A DNA stretch of 64,000 nucleotides from Tillandsia leiboldiana (GCA_029204045.2 CM055076.1:14867902-14931901); one strand, 5' to 3'. Shown: positions 8,921-20,537, counted from the first letter of the stretch. A program made the numbers and translations. Notes: a model not told the origin generated them from the letters alone.

Positions 8921-10888
8921 ATGTCGGGTGAAAGTGGTAATATTTTTAGACCTCCTATTTTTGATGGGACTAATTATGCTTATTGGAAAGTGCGGATGAG
9001 AGCTTTTCTCATCGCAATTGATGAGCGGGTATGGCAATCCGTGGAATACGGTTGGGTGCATCCTGTTGAGGAAGTAGGAAATTCTACTACCCCAAAACCT
9101 CGCTCTAGATGGTCCAAAGAGGAACTCGAAAGATCTTCTTACAATGGGAAAGGTATGAACGCTCTATTTAATTCTCTTTCCTCGACTGAGTTCACAAGAA
9201 TTTTCGCGTGTGAAACCGCGAAGGAAATTTGGGATATTCTCAAAATTACACACGAAGATACTAATCTTGTAAAAATTCAAAAGCTCCAGATGCTTACAAG
9301 CCAATTTGACTCTATTCATATGGAAGAGCATGAATTGTTTACAGATTATTACACTAGACTTCAAGATGTAATTAATACATGTGCTAATTTAGGAGAAAAG
9401 ATCCCCGAGTCGAAAATTGTAAGAAAGATACTTCGGACTCTTCCGGAACGGTTTAGGGCAAAGGTTACCGCCATTGAAACCGTTAGTCATCCGGATGAGA
9501 TGAGTGTAGAGGAATTAGTAGGTGCTTTCCAAACTTATGAAATGACTTTTCCTACTGATCAAGTTTCTTCCAAGTCTTCTTCTAAGCTTACAGGTATTGC
9601 ATTCAAATCAACAAAGGAAGAAGATGGCGAATCAAGTTCCGATGATGAAATCTCTTTTGCCGATTTTGAAGAACAATTAGCGCGGATCACAAAGAAATTT
9701 CGTCAGAAATTTTGGAAGAATCGAACCGATGGATCTTCATCCTCGAAACCATCTAAAGGATCATCGGGTTCTAAATCCTCTAAACTCAAAAGCTTTGCAA
9801 AACCTTCTAAAGAAAAAGAAAAAGATGATTTCGAAGGGGAAATCCAATGCTATCGATGCAAAGGCTACGGCCATTTTTCAATGGATTGTCCTTCTAAGAA
9901 ATCATATAAAAAGAAGGCTTTGCAAGCGAAAACTTGGGACGATTCTACTTCTAATGAATCAACCTCAAGTAAAGAGGAAAAAGAAAAAATCGTTGCTTCT
10001 CATGCCTCTTATTTTCCCTCTTCTAATAATTGTTTATCATCTTTAGTCACTGACTCTACTCCTTTGATTTTGTATGAAACATCAACAACCGGCGGAGAGT
10101 CATCAAGTGAGGGGGAGTCGGACGAGGAAGAACTCGTTGAGGCATATCAACAACTTCTTGCGGAATCTAAGAAGATGGCCAAACATATCAAGAAGTTGAG
10201 GAAGCAACGACTTGAGAATCAAGACGAGAATCATGCTTTAAAGATCAAACTTCATGATCTCGAGGAGGAACGAGAGCTTTTATTGAATAATAATAAAATC
10301 CTCCAAGAAAAGATAAATCAATCGGAAACGGTCGTTAATTCCCATATTAACAAGATTGATTTTCTTGAAAAGCAGTTTGAGGAAATTCATGTCACCAACC
10401 AAGCATTGACCAAGCAAGTTCATCAACTTAAATCCGACATACAAAGGATTTCAACCGGTTCCAAGAAACTTGAATGTATGTCCGGATTAGGTCAAACAAG
10501 CAAGGTTGGTTTGGGATTCAAAAAGAACCAAACTGTGAATGCTTCAAGTTCCACAATGAAATTGAAAGGAAGAACTTGTCACTTATGTGGACTTGAAGGA
10601 CATTTGGTGAAGGATTGCCCGAAAAAGAGAAAGAAAAATTCTTCGGCAACTTCATCTACGGAGCGAACTCAACGGAATCAAAAGACACATCAAGTCAAAG
10701 GAGTTCACTCAACCCACCAAAGGTCCGAGCCACATCATCAATCATACAAGTGGATCACTGCGAGGCAAAGACCTAAGGTGGATCAACAGTCAAAGCTATC
10801 ATCTCCCAACCACAATGAATCAAGACAACCCAGAATTCGACAATTTTGGATTCGGAAAGGTGATATCTTTCCTTGTCTTAAGTTCTAA
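8921..10888 (+). CDS. Gag of a gag-only Sirevirus-like element (655 aa)
   Basis: The start is the ATG at 8921 (MSGESGNIF...), just past the primer site; the open frame begins at 8837 but that part is LTR. Residues about 8-230 match the copia gag of the UBN2/DUF4219 type (RPPIFDGTNYAYWKVRM, then TLPERFRAKVTAIE). CCHC knuckles are CYRCKGYGHFSMDC (310-323) and CHLCGLEGHLVKDC (553-566), with a long predicted coiled coil between them (about 400-530). It stops after KGDIFPCLKF, the point where element B continues KGEIFPCLV into protease. Nothing downstream encodes pol. The frame is fully open, which suggests recent function in particle formation with enzymes supplied by autonomous relatives. The first part may derive from E0 and the rest from E1. 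Confidence 0.88.
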   Translation: MSGESGNIFRPPIFDGTNYAYWKVRMRAFLIAIDERVWQSVEYGWVHPVEEVGNSTTPKPRSRWSKEELERSSYNGKGMNALFNSLSSTEFTRIFACETAKEIWDILKITHEDTNLVKIQKLQMLTSQFDSIHMEEHELFTDYYTRLQDVINTCANLGEKIPESKIVRKILRTLPERFRAKVTAIETVSHPDEMSVEELVGAFQTYEMTFPTDQVSSKSSSKLTGIAFKSTKEEDGESSSDDEISFADFEEQLARITKKFRQKFWKNRTDGSSSSKPSKGSSGSKSSKLKSFAKPSKEKEKDDFEGEIQCYRCKGYGHFSMDCPSKKSYKKKALQAKTWDDSTSNESTSSKEEKEKIVASHASYFPSSNNCLSSLVTDSTPLILYETSTTGGESSSEGESDEEELVEAYQQLLAESKKMAKHIKKLRKQRLENQDENHALKIKLHDLEEERELLLNNNKILQEKINQSETVVNSHINKIDFLEKQFEEIHVTNQALTKQVHQLKSDIQRISTGSKKLECMSGLGQTSKVGLGFKKNQTVNASSSTMKLKGRTCHLCGLEGHLVKDCPKKRKKNSSATSSTERTQRNQKTHQVKGVHSTHQRSEPHHQSYKWITARQRPKVDQQSKLSSPNHNESRQPRIRQFWIRKGDIFPCLKF

Positions 10889-11289
10889 TTAGCTTATGAC
10901 TGTATGTAATGCTTTGATTGGTTTTCCCTTCATATCTTTCTTAATCTTTGCATTACATGGGTTTCAATGCTCTTCGTTTTTATACTTTGTTTTTAACAAA
11001 AGGTTTTTTTACTGAACAAGTGCATTGAATAAAAAGGGCTTCACGTTTACTCACTCCAAATTAATTTTATATGGATTATCAACTTTACTTCATAATCATA
11101 ATCTTGAAGATACTTCATTATAGGAGTTTTTGATATTATAAGCATCAAATTTTAGAAATCATGTGTGATCTTTAGATGCTTAATCTATCTCGGTTGTGTG
11201 AATTCATTGTGATAAACGTGAGACAACCGATAGACTAAAATTTGAGATTTAATTCTTTCACGTAAGAGATTGCATTCTTACAAGGGTAT

Positions 11290-11560
11290 TGAAATGATTT
11301 GCAAAAGATGTGGAAAGAGTTACATCCGAAAGGAGTGTGAAAACTACCACCACTTGCTGGAAAGAGCTGCCACCCCGGTCGTCCGGTTTGTGTGTGAAGC
11401 TACCACATGTAATGGATGCTTGATAATATTTTATGAGAAAATCTTTAGTTGAAGCATTTGGAGATTTATATGCAAAACTCTTATATTTTGAACAATCTCC
11501 TGGTTGGTATAAGGTGGGATAGTTGAAAGATGCTCAAAGAGCCACCCTTAGGTATTTTAG
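11290..11560 (+). other. Conserved post-pol-like non-coding block
   Basis: It contains GTGGAAAGAGTTACATCC, then AAACTACCACCAC, AGCTGCCACC and AGCTACCACATG, then CTGGTTGGTATAAGGTGGG and GATGCTCAAAGAGCCAC. Near-identical strings occur in the minus-strand elements B (29130-29380) and C (45060-45310), although their LTRs and gag are quite diverged. Confidence 0.75.
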
Positions 11561-12527
11561 TGCGTATCTCAAATTTGAAAGGGTAAGAAATCAAATTGAT
11601 GTCATTTGGAAATCTCTGTAAGTCATCTTTGTACATCCGTTACATCTTGATAGACTTTGGATCTCAAGATTATTTTTGATGACTTGTGTTTGATGAATAT
11701 AACATGAAAAACTGTTTATAATGTTTTATCTTTGTTTTTCATGATTTAGGAGTAAATCTTTTTAATCTTGTGAAATTAATTGGATTGAATGACATCTTGT
11801 TAATTCATTGGTTAAAGCACTTAAATTGTTTTCTTGATGGAATACAAATCGGTATTTGAAAAGATTCTAAATTTTGGATTTGTTTCAAGGAATTATTTGT
11901 GTTTTGCTTTCTGGTACCGGTACGCAATCTGCATTTTTGTTATATACCGGAACTGAGCTTTTATCTCTCTTTCTCTTTGAACTGATGTTGTTAGTGATTT
12001 CCTTTTGTCTAGTATGTTCACTGTTTGACAATTTGTGACAAAAAGGGGGAGAAGAGAAATGACGGAGATGAGATCATCAAGAGAGGACAAACGAAACGAA
12101 AATGGAAAAATGGGGGAGAACGGAAAATGATGATCGTATCACAAAGGGGGAGAACATAGATGCTCAAGAACATGGAGAACATGTTAGAGATGCTCAAGAT
12201 AGGGGGAGACAAAGAAAAATTGAAAGAGCCGAAAAATAAAAGAACCAAAAGGAAGACGGATCAAATGTAGGATTTTAATTTCTAACGACTAACGTTTGAT
12301 TTTGTTTGGAGTTTTGTTTTGCAGGAATTACATCACTCTAAGACTCCAAGTCCTAAGTCATAGAGTATGTTCTAGGACTGTTTGGTTCAAATGTAATTTT
12401 GTATTTATTGGATCTTTCACGCAAAGAAAATCAATGTTTTGGTGATAACATTGAATTTCGACTTTTTGGTTTAAGATGAGTGACTTGAGCGCTTTTATGT
12501 ATTTTTGGGTTTTGTCACGAAATTGCC

Positions 12528-12539
12528 AAAGGGGGAGAT
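12528..12539 (+). other. Polypurine tract of E1
   Basis: AAAGGGGGAGAT ends at the LTR start TGTTACGG (12540). It primes plus-strand synthesis. Upstream duplicates of the same motif form a cluster. Confidence 0.85.
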
Positions 12540-13934
12540 TGTTACGGCATTTTGGTATTGGCATATTTCGTGAGTCAAGTCAGTGAGTTGAGTCGGAGTC
12601 TTAAAGGGATCAAATTGTCAATCAACATTCAAAGACTTAGAGAAGATTCAACAAGAGCTCAAGTTGACACTCAGTGTCTTGAGTCTTGAAGATTGAAGTT
12701 GAAGAATTGTGGATCAGTTACATCAATCTCAAGAAGAAAGTATTCAAGAGGATCAGGTATGTTTAACTAAATAATTGTGGTGATCCGAATACTTTCTTAT
12801 AGTGTAGAAACACTTGGATGATCTTTTAATTGCATAAAAATCAAAAACTGGACATGGGACATGTTCAGGATCCGGATCAGACCTTGCAATCCGGATCCCG
12901 AAGGGTACTTGTTCATTGGCAATTTCAATCCGGATCCTAGGCCATTCCGATCCGGATCCCGAACATGGGACTTTGCTGAATTGCATGAACGATCCGGATC
13001 GGACCTTGCAATCCGGATCCCGAACCCTTGGTTTTCTGGAATCGTCAATCTCGTTACGACGATCCGGATCGCAGTAAATCCGATCCGGATCGCCGTCCTG
13101 AAAATTTCCAGATAAGGTATGTTTTTGATTCTTATCTCTTTCCAAAGGTTTCTAAACTATAAATAGACTCTTAGGGTTTCTCAAGAACGTGGGTTCTCTA
13201 CCGATTAATTTATAAAACACTTGAGAGCAACCCTAGAGGCTAGGTTCTTATCGTTCTTCTCTTTAGCCTCTTTTAGGTTAATTCGACGGTTCTTTCAAGA
13301 ACATATCTTTCGTCGAATTGATCTAATCTTTGCTTAGAGATTTCTTCTACGGTTCCTCAATGAGAATCTAAGCAAAGGATCACCATCGAAGTCAATATTC
13401 TTATCGACTGAGTTTGCGTCGTGGATTCGACGTGGCATCGTGGATTCGGTGTGCTAAAGGCATTTCGTGGATTCGAAACGTGTGCTCGTGGATTCGAGTG
13501 GCGTTCGTGGATTCGAACGTGCGCAGTGGACGTGCAAACGGTGGAGCGCGAGGTCCAAGAAATTGAAGGAGGGGTTAAATCCGTGGAGACGGTAATCACC
13601 TTGTTTATTCTTCTTTTCTTAGGGATTGTTATTGCGTGGATATCCAACCGGTCAGCGCAAGGTCCGAAGAAGCTGAAGGAGGGGTTGAGTCCGTGGAGTC
13701 GGTAATCACCTTGTTATTCTTCTATTCTTAGTGGATTGTTATTGCGTGTTGGTCCCGTGGTTTTTCTCCTGGATTGGAGTTTCCACGTATATCTTGGTGT
13801 GCTGTTTTTATTTTCCGCATTGGTTTTTATTTTGCACTGAGATTTAGTTTTATAAGTATTACACCTATTCACCCCCCCCTCTAGTTATTTGATAGTACCT
13901 ATTTAGATCCTTGTGGATCCTATAAAAACCTACA
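12540..13934 (+). mobile_element. E1 3' LTR (subfamily distinct from E0)
   Basis: TGTTACGGCA to AAACCTACA, 1395 bp. Compared with E0's LTRs it has more U3 palindromes (about 12866-13100), TATA near 13158, the same hairpin array (about 13416-13525) and an imperfect direct duplication of about 100 bp (13541-13638 and 13653-13748). Directly after it comes GCAACGACTTGAGG, internal gag sequence, so this LTR lies inside another gag. The same LTR is at 22188-23581. Confidence 0.9.
13541..13748 (+). repeat. Imperfect direct duplication inside E1 LTR
   Basis: Two copies of a block running from GCGC.AGGTCC through GAAGGAGGGGTT and CGGTAATCACC to TTATTGCGTG. The E0 LTRs have one copy. The copy in the second contig shows the same duplication. 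Confidence 0.75.
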
Positions 13935-14611
13935 GCAACGACTTGAGGTTCAAGATGAAAATCAAGCTTTAAAGATCAAACTTCATGATCTCGAGGAGGA
14001 ACAAGGACGGTTATTGGATAACAATAAAATCCTCCAAGAAAGTTAAACCAATCGGAGACAAACGCAAAATCATATATGGACAAGATTGGTTTTCTAGAAA
14101 AACAGTTTGAGGAAATTCATGTCACCAACCAAGCTTTGACCAAGCAAGTTCATCAACTCAAATCCGACATACAAAGGATTTCAACCGTTTCGAAGAAAAC
14201 TTGATTGTATGTCCGGGATTAGGTCAAACAAGCAAGGTTGGTTTGGGATTTAAAAAGGACCAAACTGTGAAGGCTTCAAGTTCCACAACTAAATTGAAAG
14301 GAAGAAACTTGTCACCAATGTGGACTTGAAGGACACTTGATGAAGACGTGCCCGAAAAAGAGAAAGAAGAATTCTCGGCAACTTCATCTACGGAGCGAAC
14401 TCAACGGAATCAAAAGACACATCAAGTTAAAGGAGTTCACTCAACCCACCAAAGGTCCGAGCCACAACATCAATCATACAAGTGGATCATTGCGAGGCAA
14501 AGACCTAAGGTGGACAACAGTCAAAGCTATCATCTCCCGGCCACAACGAATCAAGACAACCCAAAATCCGATGGTTTTGGATTCGGAAAGGTGATATCTT
14601 TCTTGTCTTAA
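13935..14611 (+). pseudogene. E0 gag C-terminal fragment (error-rich copy)
   Basis: Begins GCAACGACTTGAGG directly after the E1 LTR and encodes the coiled coil, the second CCHC knuckle and the KGDIF end of gag. It has several single-base indels relative to the open copy at 23583-24266. Because this is near a contig end, I read those as sequence errors and not biological frameshifts. Confidence 0.8.
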
Positions 14612-14893
14612 GTTCTAAATAGCTTATGACTATATGTAATGCTTTGATTGTTTTCCTTCCATATTTTTCTTAATTCTGCATTACATGTTTTCAATGCTCT
14701 TTGTTTTTTGTTTTGTTTTTGAACAAAAGGTTTTTAACGAACAAGTGCATTGAATAAAAAGGGTTTCACTTTCAATCACTCCAATTTAATTTTATATAAT
14801 TATCAACTTTACTCCATAATCATAATTCTTGAAGATACTTCATTATAGGAGTTTTTGATAATTATATTCATCAAATTTTAGTAATCTTGTGTG
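14612..14893 (+). other. E0 non-coding 3' region up to element B (first copy)
   Basis: Matches 10889-11165 and 24267-24545. It ends at GTGTG (14889-14893), the target duplication of element B. Confidence 0.75.
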
Positions 14894-16231
14894 TGTTGGG
14901 TTATATGTAATAAGGATCTAAATAGGGGAAAAAACACCTAGAGGGGGGTGAATAGGTGTAAACGTATAAACACTCAAAAATCGTTGCGATAAAAAACCCA
15001 ATGCGGAAATAATAAATCATACGCAAGATTTTACGTGGAAAACTCCATCACCGGAGTAAAAAACCACGGGACCGATAACACGGCAGAAATCCACTAGAAT
15101 TAAAACACGTACAAGGTGATTACCGTACACAACTTACGACTCAACCTTTTCCATACGCTCCTAGAGGATCTTCTCCGCTCGCTCCGCGACGCTTCTCGAA
15201 TCCACAGATCTGCGCCCAACGCCGAATCCACGGGCGTCCAAGTCGAATCCACGACGTCCGACCGAATCCACGGTCTTCACCCAATAGCACCCTTCGAATC
15301 CACGAACGTGCCTCGCTCCGAATCCACGAGAGCGGTTGAACCTTGAATCCACAAGGACACGCGAATCCACGCGCCGATTTTTGGGGTAAATCGTTGTTTT
15401 TGGGTGGTGATGATCCGCCGAATACTTAGATCAAAGATAGATCGGAAATACCATCTAAGTATTCATTAGTTTGATTCAACTCAAGATGTGAGTATGAAAA
15501 CCTAGAATCAAACTAATCAATATAGATGAAGAAACATAGAGTATTCTCTAATGATTTCCTTTCTTCTCTATATGTGGATCTAGAGCCGTAAAAGATGATA
15601 TATGAAAATGACGGCTATGGGATTAACCCTAGAAAAAGAGTCATAGGGTCTATTTATAGGTTAGAAACCCTAGGAAGGAGATAAGAATCAAAAACCTAAC
15701 ATTTCTGGAAATTTACGGACGGCGATCCGGATCGGATTAGCTGTGATCCGGATCGTCGTAACGAGTCAGGCAATTCCAGAAAAACGAAGGTTCGGGATCC
15801 GGATCGAAGTGCTTGATCCGGATCGTTCATACAGTTCACCAAACATCAACGTTCGGGATCCGGATTGCGAAGCCTGATCCGGATCGTTCAAGGAAGATGG
15901 TAAACTCAGTGTTCGGGACTCCGGATCAAGAGAGGCTACGATCCGGATTGACTGGTGTATGAACGAACCCTTCGGGATCCGGATCGAACAACTGATCCGG
16001 ATCCTGAACATGTCCAAAGTCCAGTTTTTTGATTTTTATGCAATGAAAGATTCTTCCAAGTGTTTCTACACTACAAGAAGTATTCGGATCACACAAAATC
16101 TTTAGTTAAACATACCTGATCCTTTTGAATTCTTCTTTCTTGAGATTGAGTTAAATGATCCAACTTTCTTCACCTTCAATCTTCAAGACTTGAGACTTTC
16201 ACGAAACTACGCCAACTCAAATTCCGTAACA
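14894..16231 (-). mobile_element. Element B 3' LTR (copy at end of first contig)
   Basis: Same sequence as 24546-25886 with single-base indels. TGTTGGG to CGTAACA on the plus strand; a polypurine tract complement (ATCTCCCCCTTTGG) follows. Probably the same locus as 24546-25886. Confidence 0.85.
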
Positions 16232-16995
16232 ATCTCCCCCTTTGGCGGTTTCGTGACAAAACACAGATCCACTCAAGAAAATTCAAAAAGATATTTTTGT
16301 TGCTATCACCATACACACAAAAATTTACAATGGAGATCCAAAAATTTAAAAACATGAGATAAACTCCTAAAACAGACTCTAGACTAGACATCTGTACTCT
16401 CTGCACAAAAGAAATCATTCTTGACAAAAAAGAGATCGTTAGATACCTCAAGAATATTTAGCATACAAAACCTAGTACAGAGATAGAGTTTATCTGATCA
16501 TCATGACATTTGAGAATTCAGATATGTAAGAGAATCATAGTCAAAAACCAACATATCTTCTATGCAATTAAAACCAAATGTCACAAAATGTTAGTCCACA
16601 TCAACTTGTTAGTCATATTACATGCCCAAATAGTTAGTCGAATAGTTAGTCGAGACATGCAAACAATCACAAGATAAAAACCAAAGTTGAAGTTGAAGTG
16701 ATACTTACCTTGATGTATACAAATTTCATCAGCATTGTTCATCATTGTACCGTGATGCAGTCATCATTGTTCATCATGTACCTTGATGTATACAAGATCA
16801 CAATTTGCACATATCATGGTCAAGTTCAATCATTGTTCAAGTTCTCTAAACTCTCTCCCCCTTTTTGTCACAAACAAAGCCAAAATTCAAAAAATTAAGG
16901 AGAGTTAAATAGAACAAAATAAAGAAAAACCTGAGAACTAAATAAGAACAAAAAACTTAAAACTGCAAAAGAAAGATTAGAAATGCAGAGAAACT
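16232..16995 (-). other. Element B region between env-like ORF and 3' LTR (first copy)
   Basis: Non-coding. It includes a second polypurine-like motif complement at about 16857 (CTCCCCCTTTTTGTC). Equivalent to 25887-26656. Confidence 0.7.
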
Positions 16996-18421
16996 TTATG
17001 CTGAGTCTCGGAGCTGATACACCCAAGCTTTTGAAACATTTTCTTGATCGTTTGTTATAGAAGCTTGTTCCTTCTTAACTTCTTTGATATCCTCTTTCAT
17101 TTCAGCGACATCAGTAGCCATGCGCTCTTGCTCGTTTGAGAGTCGCTGTTGTTCCTTAAAGATTGAGCTCACTGACGCATCATCATCCAGAAGTGATGGA
17201 GGTGCCTGCTGTGCTGGTGGAACGGAGGAGTTTCTGCCGGTGCAGAGGTTGTCGCTCGTTGTTGCTGTGCTCGTTGCGGTGAAGAGGTATGAAGGGTTCA
17301 TCTGGCTTCGTCGAGAGAGACTTTACAATTGATGTTCATTGATCGTTCCTAGACTGTGCATATAGGAGCTCGCATTTGTGTCAGCGTTAAATTTGCGAAG
17401 AATGCGCATGATGATCATTGGATAAGGTAGTCTCTCTGACGGGTGAGCATGCTCCACATATCGTGCCATCCTTGACCAATGAAGTAAGGAATGTTTAAGT
17501 TAGCTCCAATGTGCTGTGAGGGGTTTCCAAGTAGATAAAAGAATATCATTCTTTCCCACGAAAGAACCTTTGTGTTCATGTTTGGATAATATTATAACAA
17601 GCAATGAGGTTTAAGGAGCGGACTCTGGTCGTAGTTCTTTCGAGAAAACGGAGTTTCCTGTCGGACCGAGTATCTGGAACACAGATTCCATCAACTACAC
17701 TTCCAGGAGTAGGGTTGAAGGCTTGATTCTTCAGGTAATGAGTGCCATCGGCTCGGGCGTCCATCCCTAATATTCTCCAATTAGCTGAGGCGTTACTTTA
17801 ATTCTGACATTCTTGACAATGTTTGAAAATCCCGACGCCCGCTTTCCTGATCAAACTAGATAGCAGGCATTCTGATAAAACATCCTCACTGAGTGAAGAC
17901 AATACCCAGTGGTCTCCGGGAAGTCGCAAAGGGGGCAAGACTATCTGGTCAACAAATCCCAAATGCCCGAGAGAACGCTCTTTCAGGGCCTTGACATCAA
18001 CATGCCTTTCGCCAATGATTCTCTGTTTTCAAACTCCTTTATTCTAGCCGAGCTGAAAAGTCTTGAGGAGGTGCTTGGCCAGCAGCGGTTGCTCAATGGA
18101 GATTCCTCGAGCACTCCCTCTTTGCGAGCAACACTTTTTCTTCTTGTCTTCCCAGAAGTTTCTTCCATTGGAGCTTTGCCTTTTCAAGCAGCAGTAGGCG
18201 GAGCCTTCGATGTTTCCGCAGGCGCTTTTCCTTTTGCAAAGTGGGAACAGTCGTTGCTTCAACTTGCAGTTCATCCCAGTCAATTGATTCTGTTTCAGAT
18301 TCTTGTATCGGAATCATCTTTAGTTTTCTTTGCTTCTTAGCCTTCTCTAGCCTCTTGGGCTTGACAGTGTCTCTCGATGTACCATGGCAGCAAGTAGGAA
18401 AATAATCCAAGTGATCACCAT
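16996..18421 (-). pseudogene. Env-like ORF of element B, error-rich copy
   Basis: Fragments in different frames match the open 481-codon ORF at 26657-28102, with many one-base insertions or deletions. It sits directly before the N gap. I interpret it as a low-quality contig end and not as a second decayed gene. Confidence 0.75.
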
Positions 18422-19131
18422 TTTGATTGCTAGTGAAAAAGTATCCTGTGAAGACCAACTCAAGAACACATGAAAAATTGTTAATTTTCAAAATTTGAAA
18501 AATTGTACCAAACAATCATAATCATGTAGAGAGACTAAGAATCAAATTAGTTTTGCAAAAGGACTTTTAAAAATAGATCAATTGCATGATTTTGAAAATC
18601 CTATTATATGCCCTAAAACCGAAATTTTAGAAATCGAAGCCTAAAAATCCGTTAATCAGGAGAGTACCTAGCATATAATCAAAACTAATCTACCCAGAGT
18701 TCTTATTTCAAAAGAAATTTGATCAAAAAAACATCCACAAACAAGGTCGATCCAAGAATTCATCACGTTTGAGGAGGAATAGAGAAAAACGGTGAAAAAC
18801 CGAGATTTTGATCAATAAAACTTACTTGGAGTTGAAGAACTTGAGTTTGAAAGCTTCAAGGAAGGATGAAATCTAGAGAGAGAGGCTCTGGAAACTTTGG
18901 AACAAAAGATTGGAGTAAAGAAATCAAAACCTTTTGTTCTTTATAAAACCCTAGCCGCGATCCGGATCATCCATGCTTGCGATCCGGATCGGCTACCCGC
19001 AGTGAGAAACTGCGTTCGGGATCCGATCGGCAATACAATCCGGATCGTCAGCCCGCAGAAGAATTCCTGCGTTCGGGATCCGGATCATCTTGCCCGATCC
19101 GGTCGGCTCCAACTTTTTTTCTTTAGAAAAA
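18422..19131 (-). other. Leader intron and internal promoter of element B (error-rich copy)
   Basis: Equivalent to 28103-28822: predicted intron, TATA complement near 18941 and a GATCCGGATC cluster. It runs into the gap. Confidence 0.7.
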
Positions 19132-19231
19132 NNNNNNNNNNNNNNNNNNNNNNNNNNNNNNNNNNNNNNNNNNNNNNNNNNNNNNNNNNNNNNNNNNNNN
19201 NNNNNNNNNNNNNNNNNNNNNNNNNNNNNNN
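19132..19231. other. Assembly gap, 100 N
   Basis: A run of exactly 100 N, the usual placeholder for a gap of unknown size. About 9.57 kb left of it (9565-19131) and 9.59 kb right of it (19232-28822) are the same sequence, with errors concentrated near the gap. Confidence 0.95.
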
Positions 19232-20537
19232 TTTTTCTTCCAGTCTTCTTCTAAGCTTACAGTTTCATTCCAAATCAACAAAGGAAGAAGATGCGAATCA
19301 AGTTCCGATGATGAAAGCCTCTTGCCGATTTGCGAGAACAATTAGCGCGGATCACAAAGAAATTTCCGGCAGAATTTTGGAAGAATCGAACGATGGATCT
19401 CATCCTCGAAAACCATCCTAAAGGATCATCGGTTCTAAATCCTCTAACTCAAACAGCTTTGCAAAACCTTCTAAAGAAAAAGAAAAGATGATTCGAAGGG
19501 GAAATCCAATGCTAGCGATGCAAAGGCTACGGCCAGTTTTCATGGATTGTCCTTCTAAGAATCATATAAATAAGAAGGCTTTGCAAGCGAAAACTTGGGA
19601 CGATTCTACTTTCTAATGAATCACCCGCAAGTACAGAGAAAAAGAAAAAAAGCGTTATCTTCTCATGGCTCTTATTCCATCTTCTAAAATATGTTTATCA
19701 TCTTTAATCACTGACCCACTCCTTTGATTTGGTAGGAACATTCAACACCGGCGGAGAGTCATCAAGTGAGTGGGAGTCGGACGAGGAAGAACTCGTTAAG
19801 GCAATCAACAACTTCTTGCGGAATCTAAGAAGATGGCCAAACAATCAAGAAGTTGAGGAAGCACATACATTGGAGAATCAAGACATAGATCATGCTTAAA
19901 GATCAAACTTCATGATCTCGAGGAGGAACGAGAGCTTTTATTGAATAATAATAAAATCCTCCAAAAAACTAAATCAATCGGAAACGGTCGTTAATTCCCA
20001 TATTAACAAGATTGATTTCTTGAAAAGCAGTTTGAGGAAATTCATGTCACCAACCAAGCTTGACCAAGCAAGTTCATCAACTTAAATCCGACATACAAAG
20101 GATTTCAACCGGTTCCAAGAAACTTGAATGTATGTCCGGATTAGGTCAAACAAGCAAGGTTGGTTTGGGATTCAAAAGAACCAACTGTGAATGCTTCAAG
20201 TTCCACAATGAATTGAAAGGAAGAACTTGTCACTTATGTGGACTTGAAGGACATTTGGTGAAGGATTGCCCGAAAAAGAGAAAGAAAAATTCTTCGGCAA
20301 CTTCATCTACGGAGCGAACTCAACGGAATCAAAGACACATCAAGTCAAAGGAGTTCACTCAACCCACCAAAGGTCCGAGCCACATCATCAATCATACAAG
20401 TGGATCACTGCGAGGCAAAGACCTAAGGTGGATCAACAGTCAAAGCTATCATCTCCCAACCACAATGAATCAAGACAACCCAGAATTCGACAATTTGGAT
20501 TCGGAAAGGTGATATCTTTCCTTGTCTTAAGTTCTAA
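19232..20537 (+). pseudogene. Gag of E1, error-rich 5'-truncated copy at start of second contig
   Basis: Corresponds to 9565-10888 with dozens of single-base indels near the gap, thinning out towards 20500. Beyond that point the two copies are almost identical. This is most simply the poor end of an overlapping contig. Confidence 0.8.

Larger units (their letters stand above)
10889..12539 (+). other. Non-coding 3' half of the gag-only element
   Basis: No pol homology and no long ORF in 1.65 kb. It holds a block at about 11290-11560 that resembles the post-pol region of elements B and C (repeated CTACCAC motifs, GGTATAAGGTGGG, GATGCTCAAAGAGCCAC). It also has five polypurine-tract-like GGGGGAGA copies near 12041, 12111, 12145, 12202 and 12530. 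The last of these borders the LTR. A faithful copy is at 20538-22187. Confidence 0.8.

Noticed and set aside
12753..13145. ORFs of 83-130 codons in the LTR palindrome region (also at 22401 and elsewhere)
   Set aside because: Repeated in every LTR copy and on both strands because the palindromes encode Asp-Pro/Arg-Ile repeats in any frame; no domain.
15720..16010. Regularly spaced GATCCGGATC sites as a CRISPR-like array
   Set aside because: Repeats are 10-bp palindromes with short, repeated spacers inside an LTR of a plant retrotransposon. There are no cas genes.
17000..18421. A second, mutated env-like gene
   Set aside because: It is the same sequence as 26657-28102 in the overlapping contig end, and the indels look like consensus errors.
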